Below the pieces are notes generated by a model. It was not told the DNA's origin. It saw nothing but the letters and a program-made list of their open reading frames with translations, and did not search any database. Shown here piece after piece: positions 40,352 through 49,196 of a DNA stretch of 64,000 nt. Each line of letters starts with the position of its first letter. Positions within the stretch are counted from its first letter, which is position 1. The position numbers and the translations under genes are program-made. This DNA comes from AWTP1-13 sp963770295 (lineage in GTDB: Bacteria > Pseudomonadota > Alphaproteobacteria > Rhizobiales > Hyphomicrobiaceae): contig CAVYPA010000026.1 of NCBI GenBank assembly GCA_963770295.1, positions 62,001 to 126,000 of the forward strand, given 5' to 3'.

Positions 40352-41233
40352 ATGGGGAGCACGCTCGACGTCCGTCATCATTTTGCCGACCTGGGCGAGG
40401 TCTTGATGCACTACGTGACGGCCGGCCGGGGACCGCCCGTCGTCCTCCTGCACGGCTGGCCACAGACCTGGTGGGAGTGGCGGCACGTGATACCCGCGCT
40501 GGCCGAGAGGTACAGCGTGATCGTCCCGGATCTGCGCGGGCTCGGCGACAGTTCGCGTCCGCTGGGCGGTTATGACAAGCGGACGATCGCCAACGACATT
40601 TGGCTGCTTGTGGCAGAGCGGCTCGGCCATCGATCGTTCTTTCTCGTAGGGCATGATTGGGGCGGTCCCACGGCATTTGCGCTGGCGGCCGCACATCCCC
40701 AAGCGGTGCGCCGCCTCGTCATTCTGGACGTGGTCATTCCCGGCTCCGGCGGCGACTTTTCGGAAGGTGGCCAGCGCTGGCATCACCAGTTCCACATGAC
40801 CGCCGACCTTCCGGAAGCGCTGACGGAGGGCCGCGAGCACATCTACCTGTCCTGGTTCTACCGCACCTTCGCCTACCGGCCCGACGCCATCGCTCCCGCC
40901 GATCTTGACGAGTACGTGCGCACCTACAGCCAGCCCGGTGCCATGCGCGCCGGTTTTGCCTATTACCGCGCGCTCTTGCAAGATATCGCCGACAACAAGG
41001 CCGTGCTCGCGCAGGACAAGCTGGCGATGCCTGTGTTGGCGATCGGCGGCGCCGTGAGCTATCCGCACGGGCGCGGACGAGGCCGTGCACCGGAGCAATC
41101 GCTGCGGCAGGTCGCGCTCGACGTGCGCGGCGCCGTGGTCCCCGATTGCGGCCATTTCATTCCCGAAGAGGCGCCCGACGTGCTCATCAAGCATCTGTTG
41201 GATTTCTTTGCGGCCGAGAAGGAGCGGCCCTAG
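40352..41233 (+). CDS. Alpha/beta hydrolase, epoxide-hydrolase/haloalkane-dehalogenase-like
   Basis: 293 residues. Oxyanion motif LLHGWPQTWWEW (about 32-43), nucleophile Asp102 in VGHDWGGPTA (Asp not Ser, the epoxide hydrolase/dehalogenase subgroup), catalytic His in VVPDCGHFIPEEAP near the end, and an acid in the lid/late region. Lid domain about 130-210. Hydrolyses epoxides, fluoro- or haloalkanoates. Single gene. Confidence 0.92.
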   Translation: MGSTLDVRHHFADLGEVLMHYVTAGRGPPVVLLHGWPQTWWEWRHVIPALAERYSVIVPDLRGLGDSSRPLGGYDKRTIANDIWLLVAERLGHRSFFLVGHDWGGPTAFALAAAHPQAVRRLVILDVVIPGSGGDFSEGGQRWHHQFHMTADLPEALTEGREHIYLSWFYRTFAYRPDAIAPADLDEYVRTYSQPGAMRAGFAYYRALLQDIADNKAVLAQDKLAMPVLAIGGAVSYPHGRGRGRAPEQSLRQVALDVRGAVVPDCGHFIPEEAPDVLIKHLLDFFAAEKERP

Positions 41234-41392
41234 GACTGGCCGCGCCGAACCGAAAAGGCGGCGCAATCAAGGCGAGCGCCCCAGCCGCACCCCGCCATTG
41301 CCAATGCATGCCCTGCGACCCGCCCTAGGTTGCGCCGGTTTGCCGCTGCACTATAGTTTTGAGCGTTGTGATGACACCGGGGAACGCGTCCC

Positions 41393-42046
41393 ATGCCGAG
41401 AAATGCAGCGGCCGAACCCGCCTTGCCGTCGACGGTTACAGACGCCCTTCGCCGTCAGGTAAGGGAGGAACTGCCCGAGGTTGCGCTGATCGGCGATCAA
41501 GCGCTACAGGCAAAGGTGGTGGAAGCGTGGGTCTACGCCATCGCCAACTCGAGCTTCGCATCGATCCGCGATATTCCGCCGGCCGGCAACCCCGACGTCA
41601 ATGAGGCCAAGCGGGGCGATCAGACCGACCATTTGCGCGGCGTGACACGACTTGCGATCGGCATCGCCAAAGAAATGGGCAGCGCCTATCCCGAGCTTGA
41701 GATCGATATGGACGTCATCATTGCCGGAGGGCTTGTTCACGATGTGGGTAAAGCCTGGGAATTCGACCCCGTCAATCGCGAGCGCTGGAAGCAATCGCAA
41801 AAGCGGTTCGGGCGTCCCTCCGTGCGCCACCCCGCTTACGGGGCACACATTTGCTTGACGGTCGCCTTGCCGGAAGAGGTCGCGCACATTGCCATGGCAC
41901 ACTCGGGCGAGGGTGAGTTACTGCTCAGGAGCCTCGAGTGCATGATTGTGCACCAAGCCGACTATACCTTCTGGAACACGCTTCTGGCCGGCGGGCAACT
42001 GAAGCCGGACACGGTGGCGCCTGACAAGCGCCGGTATGTCAGCTGA
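41393..42046 (+). CDS. HD-domain phosphohydrolase
   Basis: 217 residues from ATG 41393. HD superfamily metal motif: His80 (QTDHLRGVTRLA), His116-Asp117 in GLVHDVGKAWEFD, and later HPAYGAHIC, AMAHSGEG and VHQADYTFWN. Acts on nucleotides or another phosphorylated or small substrate, specificity unknown. Its last 129 bp are antisense to the doubtful tail of the LuxR-type frame. Confidence 0.85.
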   Translation: MPRNAAAEPALPSTVTDALRRQVREELPEVALIGDQALQAKVVEAWVYAIANSSFASIRDIPPAGNPDVNEAKRGDQTDHLRGVTRLAIGIAKEMGSAYPELEIDMDVIIAGGLVHDVGKAWEFDPVNRERWKQSQKRFGRPSVRHPAYGAHICLTVALPEEVAHIAMAHSGEGELLLRSLECMIVHQADYTFWNTLLAGGQLKPDTVAPDKRRYVS

Positions 42047-42676
42047 ACGATGGGTTGCGCGGCAGCGCGGCGCGATTGCAGGCGAATGCTGGGACCTCGG
42101 CCGCGGCGATCCCCCGAGGTCTGCTCTGCCGAACCTTGGCCATCGGCGGCTGCCCGTGCCCCGATGCCCCCGAGACAGGCTCCCTTTCGAGGGCAGCAGC
42201 ATCCTACGAACTGGGGATCGCGCGTGAGGCCGCCGCAACCCATCTGCCCTATCGTTGCTGGCGGCTCGAGCGTAAGGGCGCTTGCCGACTAAGCGCTTGC
42301 CCCCGGCACGGCCCCTTCGGGAGAGAGCTCGCCTTCCGCCTGCTGGCCGATGCCAACGGCACCCCCGGCGCGCCGAAGCCGGAAGGAAAGCTCCACGGTG
42401 GCCCTCAGCCGCAGGACTCCGCTGGGTCGCCACTTCCAAGCGATTGCGCACTCGCATCTTTCTAAAAAGTTGCCTCGCGTAGTGCTTGACCGTCCCCACC
42501 CGAAGATTGAGATGCTTTGCAATCTCCTTATTGGTTAGGCCCTGCAAGAAATGGTCGAGCAGCTGTTGTTCTCGATAGTTGAGCGATACTGGTCGAAGCG
42601 GACGATGCCTGCCTTGCTTAGAATTTGAGGCCGCGCGTGCAGCGCGCGTCCCCGTTCGACCGACGATCGAGGCCAT
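41918..42676 (-). CDS. Orphan LuxR-type helix-turn-helix; tail probably not functional
   Basis: A clear GerE/LuxR DNA-binding domain occupies about 42592-42425: VSLNYREQQLLDHFLQGLTN, KEIAKHLNLRVGTVKHYARQ, RKMRVRNRLEVA. It lacks any receiver domain: only about 30 basic residues precede it from ATG 42676. After the domain the frame continues for 170 Arg-rich residues that look like GC-shadow sequence and overlap the HD gene. A normal LuxR protein would end just after RNRLEVA; in one alternative frame a stop follows nine codons later. I read it as a truncated or frameshifted regulator remnant. Confidence 0.45.
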   Translation of the reverse strand: MASIVGRTGTRAARAASNSKQGRHRPLRPVSLNYREQQLLDHFLQGLTNKEIAKHLNLRVGTVKHYARQLFRKMRVRNRLEVATQRSPAAEGHRGAFLPASARRGCRWHRPAGGRRALSRRGRAGGKRLVGKRPYARAASNDRADGLRRPHARSPVRRMLLPSKGSLSRGHRGTGSRRWPRFGRADLGGSPRPRSQHSPAIAPRCRATHRSADIPALVRRHRVRLQLPAGQKRVPEGIVGLVHNHALEAPEQ

Positions 42677-42806
42677 CGCTCCTTTCTGCCCGAAACTTGC
42701 AATCCCTGCCATTCGAGCTATGGCTTGATCGCCGAAACGAAGGGCCATTGCCCTTCGTGTCTTGGGTCGAGGCTACAAAGCTTTCTAAGGCGCGGAGCGG
42801 CGAGGA

Positions 42807-43655
42807 ATGCGCGACAAACAGATCCTGATCACGGGAGCCAGCAATGGCATCGGTTTGGCGGCGGCGATGGCCTTGGTGGGGTTTGGCGCCAACGTTGCCA
42901 TTGTCGGCCGCAACGCGACGCGCACAAAATTAGCCGCCGCACGGATCCAGGCTCGGGCAAGCCGCGACGCCCGTGTTTCTGCCTTCGTCGCCGACCTCTC
43001 ATCGCAGGCGGCGGTGACCAAATTGGCCACGGAGGTGTTGAGCCGGCATCCCAGGATTGACGTTCTCGTCAACAATGCCGGAGCCATGTACACAACCCGA
43101 CAGCTGACGGTCGACGGCATTGAGCTGACTTGGGCCGTCAACCACTTGGCACCATTCCTCCTCACCGGGTTGATCCTCGACCGGCTCAAGCTTCAGGCGC
43201 CGTCCCGCATCATCACGACGGCTTCGGACGCCCACCAAGGCGCCGCCATCCCTTTCGACGACCTTGGCGCCGAGAAGGCCTACCGTGGTTTTGCCAGATA
43301 CAAGCAGACCAAGCTCGCCAACATCTTGTTCACGCTTGAACTTGCACGCCGGCTCGAGGGTAGCGGCACGGTTTGCAGTTGCTTCCACCCAGGTCTGGTC
43401 GCCAGCGGCTTCAACCGAAACAACGGCCCATTGATGAGCTTGGCGATGACCCTGCTGCAGCCGGTGTCGCGGTCGGTGGAGAAGGGTGCAGAAACGCTGG
43501 TTTGGCTGACCCGTGCCTCCAATGTCGACATGAATGGTGGCTACTTCGTCGACATGGAACGTCGGCGGCCGAGCCCGCAGGCGCAGGACGCACAAACCGC
43601 GCAGCGCCTGTGGGAGATCAGTGAACGGCAATGTGGCCGGCATTGGCCGAACTAG
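42807..43655 (+). CDS. SDR-family oxidoreductase, retinol-dehydrogenase-like
   Basis: 282 residues. TGASNGIGLAAAMAL cofactor loop, Arg in VGRNATRTKLAA (NADP preference), VLVNNAGAM, TTASDAHQ (catalytic Ser) and YKQTKLANILFTLELARRL (Tyr-x-x-x-Lys), PGLVAS. Resembles the RDH/WWOX-like extended SDRs. The substrate is unknown. Single gene in a sparse region. Confidence 0.9.
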   Translation: MRDKQILITGASNGIGLAAAMALVGFGANVAIVGRNATRTKLAAARIQARASRDARVSAFVADLSSQAAVTKLATEVLSRHPRIDVLVNNAGAMYTTRQLTVDGIELTWAVNHLAPFLLTGLILDRLKLQAPSRIITTASDAHQGAAIPFDDLGAEKAYRGFARYKQTKLANILFTLELARRLEGSGTVCSCFHPGLVASGFNRNNGPLMSLAMTLLQPVSRSVEKGAETLVWLTRASNVDMNGGYFVDMERRRPSPQAQDAQTAQRLWEISERQCGRHWPN

Positions 43656-44742
43656 ACGGCGTCGCTGGGTCGCTGGCGCAATGCGGCCCCCGAGAATCGC
43701 CACTGAAACGAGATCCGCGACGTCGGCCGTTGGACGGGCGTGTCGAGGGTGACCGTGGCCATCAAATCCGCAAGGAGCGCTGGCCGCAAAATGGCACGGG
43801 GGTGTGCGCAAAATCGCTTTGGCGGTGTTAGGGACAAGGCGCCGAGGTGCCGCTCGGGCCGCGGCAGCCTGCAAAGCTTTGCAGGTCCACCCGATCCCGG
43901 CGCCGGGCGAGCCCAAGCGAAGGTTGCAGGCACATTGGACGCCGCCACACAAACGAGAAGGGGCGAGGAAGAGGTGCGGGTGCTTTCCTCGCCCAAGTTC
44001 GCTCCGGTTGCGGGGCCGGAGCACAGCACCTTGCGGTGGTTGCATGCCGCCGCTCAGGCTGCCGATTTCAGGGCATGGGGATGAATGAGCATCTGGTTGC
44101 GAATGTGGCGCGCCGTGACAGACCTGTGGAGAATTCGCGTCGCCGGTTTTGCCCGGGCGCACACCTGAGCCCTGCGCAACCTGGAGGCCAACGTCGCTGT
44201 CGCGGACAGTTGATGGCAGGGACCAACGGAGCCGGCGCCCGTGCCCCAATGAGCTCGAGCGGGTTTTGTGGGTTTGCGACTTTGTCTGGCGGCCCGTACC
44301 TCCGCTGGCAACGACGAGCCCGCGGCGCCGTGCTCGACAATGGTAAGGCGTGTGCCCTCGCTATGCCCGGAGTACAAGGAGCGCATCAGTGTCGTGTGCT
44401 GCTCAACCGCATGAAGCGACCGCGTCGGTAGCCCTACCTTGGCGAAGGATCAAAGCCAACCTGTCAATGGCGCGGCACCGCCCGCTCGAGACCCTGCGCG
44501 AGCGCCGGCGCCAATTTCTCCCCTGAGGCCAAATCTGAAGTCGATTTGCGGTCGTGAGCCGCTCATTTCGGCCGCAAGGCAAAATGCGGGTTCTGGCGGG
44601 GGATACGTGGCACTTATGGACGGTATCGGCTTGATATTTCACCGGACTTTGGTCGATGGCAGCAAATGCCATCACCGCTACAAATGGCTCATTGCGGTGC
44701 TGGGGATGTTGCAGCGGACGCGGTGTGGGGATTTGTTAACAA

Positions 44743-44791
44743 GGGGCGTTAGAAATCACCTGACGGTCTGAGGTTAAACACCTAACGCCTC
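44743..44791 (+). promoter_or_regulatory. Candidate antiterminator stem
   Basis: GGGGCGTTAG (44743-44752) can pair with CTAACGCCTC (44782-44791), ten pairs with one G-U around a 29-base loop. The right arm shares bases 44787-44791 with the terminator stem, so the two folds exclude each other. That is the usual layout of a transcription attenuator or riboswitch expression platform. Confidence 0.45.
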
Positions 44792-44816
44792 GCGGATCCC
44801 AATCCGCGAGGCTTTT
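44787..44816 (+). terminator. Strong Rho-independent terminator in the leader of the 44941 gene
   Basis: Perfect 11-bp stem GCCTCGCGGAT (44787-44797) / ATCCGCGAGGC (44802-44812), 4-base loop, then TTTT (44813-44816). No gene ends nearby upstream on this strand; the next gene starts 125 bp downstream. Confidence 0.85.
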
Positions 44817-44940
44817 CATTCTATTCTTTTTGGTTGCCGGTGCCATCCCCCGCCGCTCCGGCGCCGTCTTTCCGACGCGACAATAGCCAGCAGCGAGATC
44901 ATACTGTGGATCGCTGCACGCTGCTGTTGGGAAGGCGCCG

Positions 44941-47094
44941 ATGAGAACTTTGCTTGGCCTAACCGCTGTCGCCGGCGGCCTGTCGATATTGCCGATCCTC
45001 CTTGCACAACCCTCGCAGGCTCGCATAACCCGCATCGAGATCACCAACGTCGAGCCTGCCTTTGCCGGCCGGCGTTTCGGTGATGTCGGCAGCTACGAGC
45101 GGGTCGTCGGGCGCGCCTACGGCGAGGTCGATCCCAACCACCCTGCGAACACCATCATTCAGGATATTGGACTAGCACCCAGGACAGCCAAAGACCGCGT
45201 CCAATACGTTACCGACATTGACGTTTTGCGACCGGCCGATCGCTCGAAGGGCAACGGCATCCTCTTTTTTAATGTCGTCAATCGCGGCAACAAGGGCGGC
45301 CTGGCCTCGTTCAATGCCGATGTTCCCACCGGGCTTGCCCAGACTGTCGGGGACAACAACGCCCTCAAGATGGCGGGCGATGGTTTCCTGATGGAGCAAG
45401 GCTACACGATCGTCTGGTTCGGATGGCAAGGCGACGTGCTCTCGGGAAATGATCGAATGACGTTTTCGGTCCCCACTGCCAAGAACCCCGATGGCTCGGC
45501 AATTACTGGGCTGGTTCGCGGCGAACTCATCGTGCGAGCGCCGGCGAAAACGCTGAATCTGTCCAGCGGCTGGTTCACGCTCCTGAACCACGCCAGCTAT
45601 GCAACCGTCGGCGTCGACAATCGGGCTGCGCTCGCCGATGGGTTTTTGCCAACACTGACCGTCAGGTCCAAGGAGCAAGAGCCGCGGATGCCTATTGCCA
45701 ACAGCGAGTGGAGTTTCGGTTCTTGCGCGGAGAACGGGCCGTCGATTGCCGGCGATCGGCAAATTTGTTTTCCTTCGGGATTTCAGCCGGGGCATATTTA
45801 CGAACTCATCTACCGCGCCAAGGATCCTCTTGTCCTCGGACTTGGGTTCGCGGCGATGCGTGACCTCGCAGCCTTTCTCAAGCACGAGGAGAAAGACGAC
45901 GCCGAGAGGGCAAATCCCGTCTACCGGCCAGATAACAAAGCGCTCGTTATGGGGACATCCCAGAGCGGGCGGTTTATTCGCTCCTTCATTCACCTTGGCT
46001 TCAATGCCGACGAACAGGGCCGCATCGCCTTTGAGGGCGCCTACCCACACATTGGTGGCGGCCTGATCTCCCTCAATATTCGCTTCGCCCAGCCGGGGCA
46101 CGCCTGGGGCGATCAAGTGAACCATCTTTATCCCGGTTATGACTTTCCCTTTACCTACGCGCGGCAGACCGACCCGTTGACGCAACGCACGCAGGGAGTT
46201 CTCGACCGTTGTACGGCGTCGGGCACCTGCCCTAGAATTTTTCATGTCGCAACCGCGCTCGAGATCTGGGAAGGCCGACAGTCATTGGGCCTGACGGATC
46301 CCTTGGGCAAACGCGACATCGCCGATCCGGTCAACGTGCGCACTTTTATCATGGCTGGCACCCAACACGTTCCGGCGCCCTTACCGCTACCCGCCGCAGA
46401 ACCCTTCGGCGTTTGCCAGCAGCAGCCGAACCCCAACCCGCAAGTATGGACGATGCGGGCACTGTTGACGGCCTTGGTTGATTGGGTGCGCGATAACAAG
46501 GAACCGCCTGCGAGCGCCGTGCCGAGCATTAGCGATGGAACGCTGGTGCCGCCCTCCGATGTTAAATTCCCAGCGATTCCGGCAAACGCCTACGGCGATG
46601 TTCGCCGTCCCGCCGTTCGGTTCTTGGCGGTCAACAATCCGCTGCACGTGCTCGATTTCGGGCCCGAGTACAACGCCGGCGACACGAGTGGCGTAATTGC
46701 CATCGAACCGCCGCGGCAGGGCGAGACGCCCTACGGCGTTCTCGTGCATCAGGTGAATGAGGATGGCAACGATTTGGGGGGCGTTCGGGGGCTCCATCTG
46801 CGAGTGCCCCTTGGAACCTACACCGGGTGGAACCTCGGTCGCCACGACCGCTTCGAGGATGGCTTCTGCTCGCTCACGGGCAGCTTTATTCCGTTTGCGC
46901 GCACCAAGCAGGAGCGGCTTGCTGCGGGCGACTCACGCCTGTCCATCGAAGAGCGTTACCCAAACACTCAAAGCTATGTTGCCGCCGTGCGCGGGGCGGC
47001 GGCGCAACTTGTCGCGGCCCGCCTGCTCTTGCCCCGGGACGCCAGCCGTTTAGTCGCGGAGGCAGAGAGCGAAGGATTACGCCTGGCCCCCTAA
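44941..47094 (+). CDS. Large exported alpha/beta-hydrolase-domain protein (Abhydrolase_10-like)
   Basis: 717 residues, GGGAAGG just before ATG 44941. Signal peptide about 1-27 (LLGLTAVAGGLSILPILLAQPSQA). The mature start ARITRIEITNVEPAFAGRRFGDVGSYERVVGRAYGEVDP is typical of a poorly characterised family of large secreted hydrolases. Nucleophile elbow GTSQSGRF (Ser), conserved YPHIGGG and NRGNKGGL blocks, and a probable catalytic His late in the chain (VHQVNEDGNDLGG or the WNLGRHDRFEDG region). Probably an esterase acting in the periplasm. Possibly controlled by the attenuator just upstream. Confidence 0.85.
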   Translation: MRTLLGLTAVAGGLSILPILLAQPSQARITRIEITNVEPAFAGRRFGDVGSYERVVGRAYGEVDPNHPANTIIQDIGLAPRTAKDRVQYVTDIDVLRPADRSKGNGILFFNVVNRGNKGGLASFNADVPTGLAQTVGDNNALKMAGDGFLMEQGYTIVWFGWQGDVLSGNDRMTFSVPTAKNPDGSAITGLVRGELIVRAPAKTLNLSSGWFTLLNHASYATVGVDNRAALADGFLPTLTVRSKEQEPRMPIANSEWSFGSCAENGPSIAGDRQICFPSGFQPGHIYELIYRAKDPLVLGLGFAAMRDLAAFLKHEEKDDAERANPVYRPDNKALVMGTSQSGRFIRSFIHLGFNADEQGRIAFEGAYPHIGGGLISLNIRFAQPGHAWGDQVNHLYPGYDFPFTYARQTDPLTQRTQGVLDRCTASGTCPRIFHVATALEIWEGRQSLGLTDPLGKRDIADPVNVRTFIMAGTQHVPAPLPLPAAEPFGVCQQQPNPNPQVWTMRALLTALVDWVRDNKEPPASAVPSISDGTLVPPSDVKFPAIPANAYGDVRRPAVRFLAVNNPLHVLDFGPEYNAGDTSGVIAIEPPRQGETPYGVLVHQVNEDGNDLGGVRGLHLRVPLGTYTGWNLGRHDRFEDGFCSLTGSFIPFARTKQERLAAGDSRLSIEERYPNTQSYVAAVRGAAAQLVAARLLLPRDASRLVAEAESEGLRLAP

Positions 47095-47606
47095 CGCGGC
47101 CGAGGTAGCTGCCGTTTCATTGCGCGTGCCACGGACAAATCGAGCGCAGAAATGGCTCGGTGAACATCCGATTGAATAAATGGTGCTGCTATCGCAGCGG
47201 CAAAGTCCGGCTCAAAGTTTGACGGACTCTGGGGAACCAGAAGTCGCAAGATCGCACCAGCCAGGCGTGAGCATGCCCGATCGGCCTGCGCCACCATACG
47301 CGAGGTCAGGCAGAGGTGGATCTCCAAGCCATCCGCCAAAGGTTTTGAGCGACCAAGGACCAGCGAGCTTTGCCGCTGCCCCCAGGGCGTACCGGCCTGA
47401 GCACCGAGAGATCGCCGTCTTGCCAGACCGACCCACCGGTGCGGACCATATCGACTAGCCGCGACACGCAGGGCCAAGGCAGATGGCAGCCGGCGCTGAC
47501 CATTGCGGGGTAACGCCTTGTGGCGTTTTGAAGCCTTTGCAGGTTGGCGAGGCTTGAGTGCCCCCCGCCACCAAGCCGATCCTATGCCTCGGAGCGGGCG
47601 CACTGC
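47095..47606. other. Gene-poor interval
   Basis: No supported gene. A 203-codon minus-strand frame (47091-47702) is open but has weak coding character and would overlap the membrane-protein gene; see rejected items. Confidence 0.45.
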
Positions 47607-47855
47607 ATGAGACCAAGGCAATCCATTGGACTGGGTGTACTGATCACGGTTGGCGCCATTGTGGGAGGTTATCTGGTCTATCTTCTGGTGCCGAAAAAAC
47701 ATTTTCGCATCGTCGCAGGCCTATTGGCTGCCAACGCAATTATTGCAGCGATCGCATTGGCGGGGGTGGACGTCGCCGAGGCCCTGGTTGGCTGGTTTGC
47801 CTTTTTCTCGTTTCTCATCGGCGTAGCCGCACTCCAAGCGGTGATCGACTATTAA
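47607..47855 (+). CDS. Small membrane protein, unknown
   Basis: 82 residues from ATG 47607; the frame to 47544 is longer but lacks a ribosome-binding site. Three hydrophobic helices: about 8-28 (LGVLITVGAIVGGYLVYLLV), 36-53 (VAGLLAANAIIAAIALAG) and 58-79 (ALVGWFAFFSFLIGVAALQAV), with short KKHFR and VD connectors. No known family. A terminator about 280 bp downstream (48134) could end its transcript. Confidence 0.6.
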   Translation: MRPRQSIGLGVLITVGAIVGGYLVYLLVPKKHFRIVAGLLAANAIIAAIALAGVDVAEALVGWFAFFSFLIGVAALQAVIDY

Positions 47856-48133
47856 TTTTTTTGCGGAAGCCATGCCGAGTACGCGCGCGCTCCACCGCAC
47901 GGCAACGCCGCGAACTCGAGCCCGGGCGGGACGGAAAGCAACGCGACCGACAGGAGCCGGCTTTTTGCGGAAAATCCGCGGCAACGATGCCGAGCCCAAA
48001 GTCACAGACGAGCTCAGGATCACAAAGTAGCAAGGATGTCCAGGCGTTGACCGAACAAGTTAAGAGCGAGAGTGGGCGCCACCCGACCCTCGCTCTGATC
48101 TGCAGCCCGCAACTACTGCAGAAACAGCGGCAC

Positions 48134-48176
48134 TGCCGCTAACGCCGCGGGGGATTGCGGCGTCGGCACTCCTTTT
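48134..48176 (+). terminator. Two-step hairpin terminator
   Basis: Outer stem TGCCG (48134-48138)/CGGCA (48164-48168) with a 3-base bulge, inner stem ACGCCGC (48142-48148)/GCGGCGT (48157-48163), then TTTT at 48173. Candidate end of the 47607 transcript. Confidence 0.62.
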
Positions 48177-48321
48177 AGCTGAGGAAAAGTCGGCGCGCAG
48201 TCTCGAAGGTGACAGGCAAAGGCATCGCCCGCGCTTCACCTCGCCTTAACGAGAGGGCGCTATGCTCTTGTGGTCTCGCCACTTGTGTTTTGCGTATGGC
48301 GAGCGACCTTATGGTTCGGCT

Positions 48322-48349
48322 CCCAGTCGGCAACGACTGGGGGCATTTT
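48322..48349 (+). terminator. Rho-independent terminator, GCAA tetraloop
   Basis: CCCAGTCG (48322-48329), loop GCAA, CGACTGGG (48334-48341), then GGCATTTT with the T-run at 48346-48349. No plus-strand gene precedes it, so it is an orphan terminator and may end a small RNA. Confidence 0.6.
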
Positions 48350-48377
48350 CGCGCCCGGCGCCCTCCGGGGTGGCGCG

Positions 48378-49008
48378 CTAAGCGACACGGTTTGCCTTCT
48401 TCAAGATTTCGGTCACACACCAGACAAACGTCCGATAGTTGCCAAAGCCACTGATCTCATCGGGCTGGTAGTGGATTTCCTTCGCGACCTCGGGAAGTTG
48501 TGCCTTGAACTTCTGAAAGTCGGCCCGAAGTTTCGCGGGGCCGGGCAACATACCGCCGACCGGCGTGCGCTGTAGAAAGGCACTGACAATGCGAATGACC
48601 TGCTGAGGGTCGTTCTTGTGAGCCGATGGATCGTTGCCACCGAGGTCAGAAAGATAGGCGGGCAACCTGTAGGGATCGGCGACCATTATTTTTACGCGAT
48701 CACCTGGACGACGCCCGAAATCTCTTGGCTCCAAGCGCCAAGCCGAGTTCGAACGGCATGTTGAAGCGTGGAAGGTCGTTCTCGCCGGGCTCAATGCGTG
48801 AAAGATCGTGGATCGAGCGCGGACATTCCCGGATCAATTCGACAAGCTTGTCTAACCGGATGTCACCGCTGTCGTCGTCTTCCAGCGCGCAGCGAACCCT
48901 ATAACCACAGGCCGAGATGGTAAATACCAGGGCTTCGAAGAGGGGCTCGTACTTGTCATCGAAAGGAACATTGACGAAGACGTTGGGGCTTCGCAGCCTG
49001 GAAATCAT
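48378..49008 (-). pseudogene. TIR/deoxyribosyltransferase-like protein, frameshifted
   Basis: Two overlapping frames form one protein of about 209 residues. Residues 1-97 (from ATG 49008) read NVFVNVPFDDKYEPLFEALV, CGYRVRCALEDDDSGDIRLD, SIHDLSRIEPGE and FNMPFELGLALGAKRF. An inserted C (G at plus-strand 48717, in TTTCGGG) shifts the frame; the remainder, from GRRPGDRVKIMVADPYR to FVWCVTEILKKANRVA, runs to 48378. The VFVNVPF strand, the DLSR strand end and the helix with Glu87 (MPFELGLA) match the layout of the TIR/nucleoside-deoxyribosyltransferase Rossmann-like fold, where this Glu is catalytic. The start overlaps the stop of the 63-residue gene by 4 bp (ATGA). Function unknown; an NAD- or nucleotide-targeting role is inferred. 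Confidence 0.65.
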
Positions 49009-49196
49009 TTGAGCTTCTGTTGTGTCGACCCGGCGGTCCTAGCGGTTTTTTCGACGGCCCGCTTGATGGAGCGAACGCTAACCCCCCTCGGCCTGACGAC
49101 CGGATCAGGAATGATGACACCCCGAAACTGGCCCGCGGCATCGCGCCATACGTATCTCCCAGCCGGTCGGACTTTGAACGTCTTCGCCTTGTCCAT
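49005..49196 (-). CDS. Small basic protein coupled to the TIR-like gene
   Basis: 63 residues, ATG 49196 to TGA 49005, with its TGA sharing the ATGA of the next start. Sequence is basic: KTFKVRPAGRYVWRDAAGQF, then GVIIPDPVVRPRGVSVRSIK and a Lys/Arg/Gln tail. No motif recognised and no strong ribosome-binding site. The tight coupling is the main evidence that it is real and that the two proteins work together. Confidence 0.55.
   Translation of the reverse strand: MDKAKTFKVRPAGRYVWRDAAGQFRGVIIPDPVVRPRGVSVRSIKRAVEKTARTAGSTQQKLK

Larger units (their letters stand above)
43656..44940. other. Gene-poor interval ending in an attenuator-like leader
   Basis: About 1.3 kb with no convincing protein. 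Several 90-120 codon frames exist on both strands, but they are Arg/Ala/Gly-rich with no ribosome-binding sites or motifs. The right end holds the terminator/antiterminator pair at 44743-44816, which shows that something is transcribed rightward here. Confidence 0.55.
47856..48377. other. Interval with two plus-strand terminators
   Basis: No supported protein gene. Contains the terminators at 48134-48176 and 48322-48349 and, between them, a possible small-RNA locus (see findings). The minus-strand TIR-like frame ends at its right edge. Confidence 0.5.

Noticed and set aside
43740..44771. Several 90-114 codon frames in the 43.7-44.8 kb gap
   Set aside because: Arg/Ala/Gly-rich, overlapping on both strands, no start signals; not supported as genes.
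47091..47702. 203-codon minus-strand frame ending against the hydrolase gene
   Set aside because: The C-terminal third looks somewhat protein-like, but the rest is basic shadow sequence, it overlaps the 47607 membrane protein, and no motif or ribosome-binding site was seen. Possible gene remnant, not claimed.
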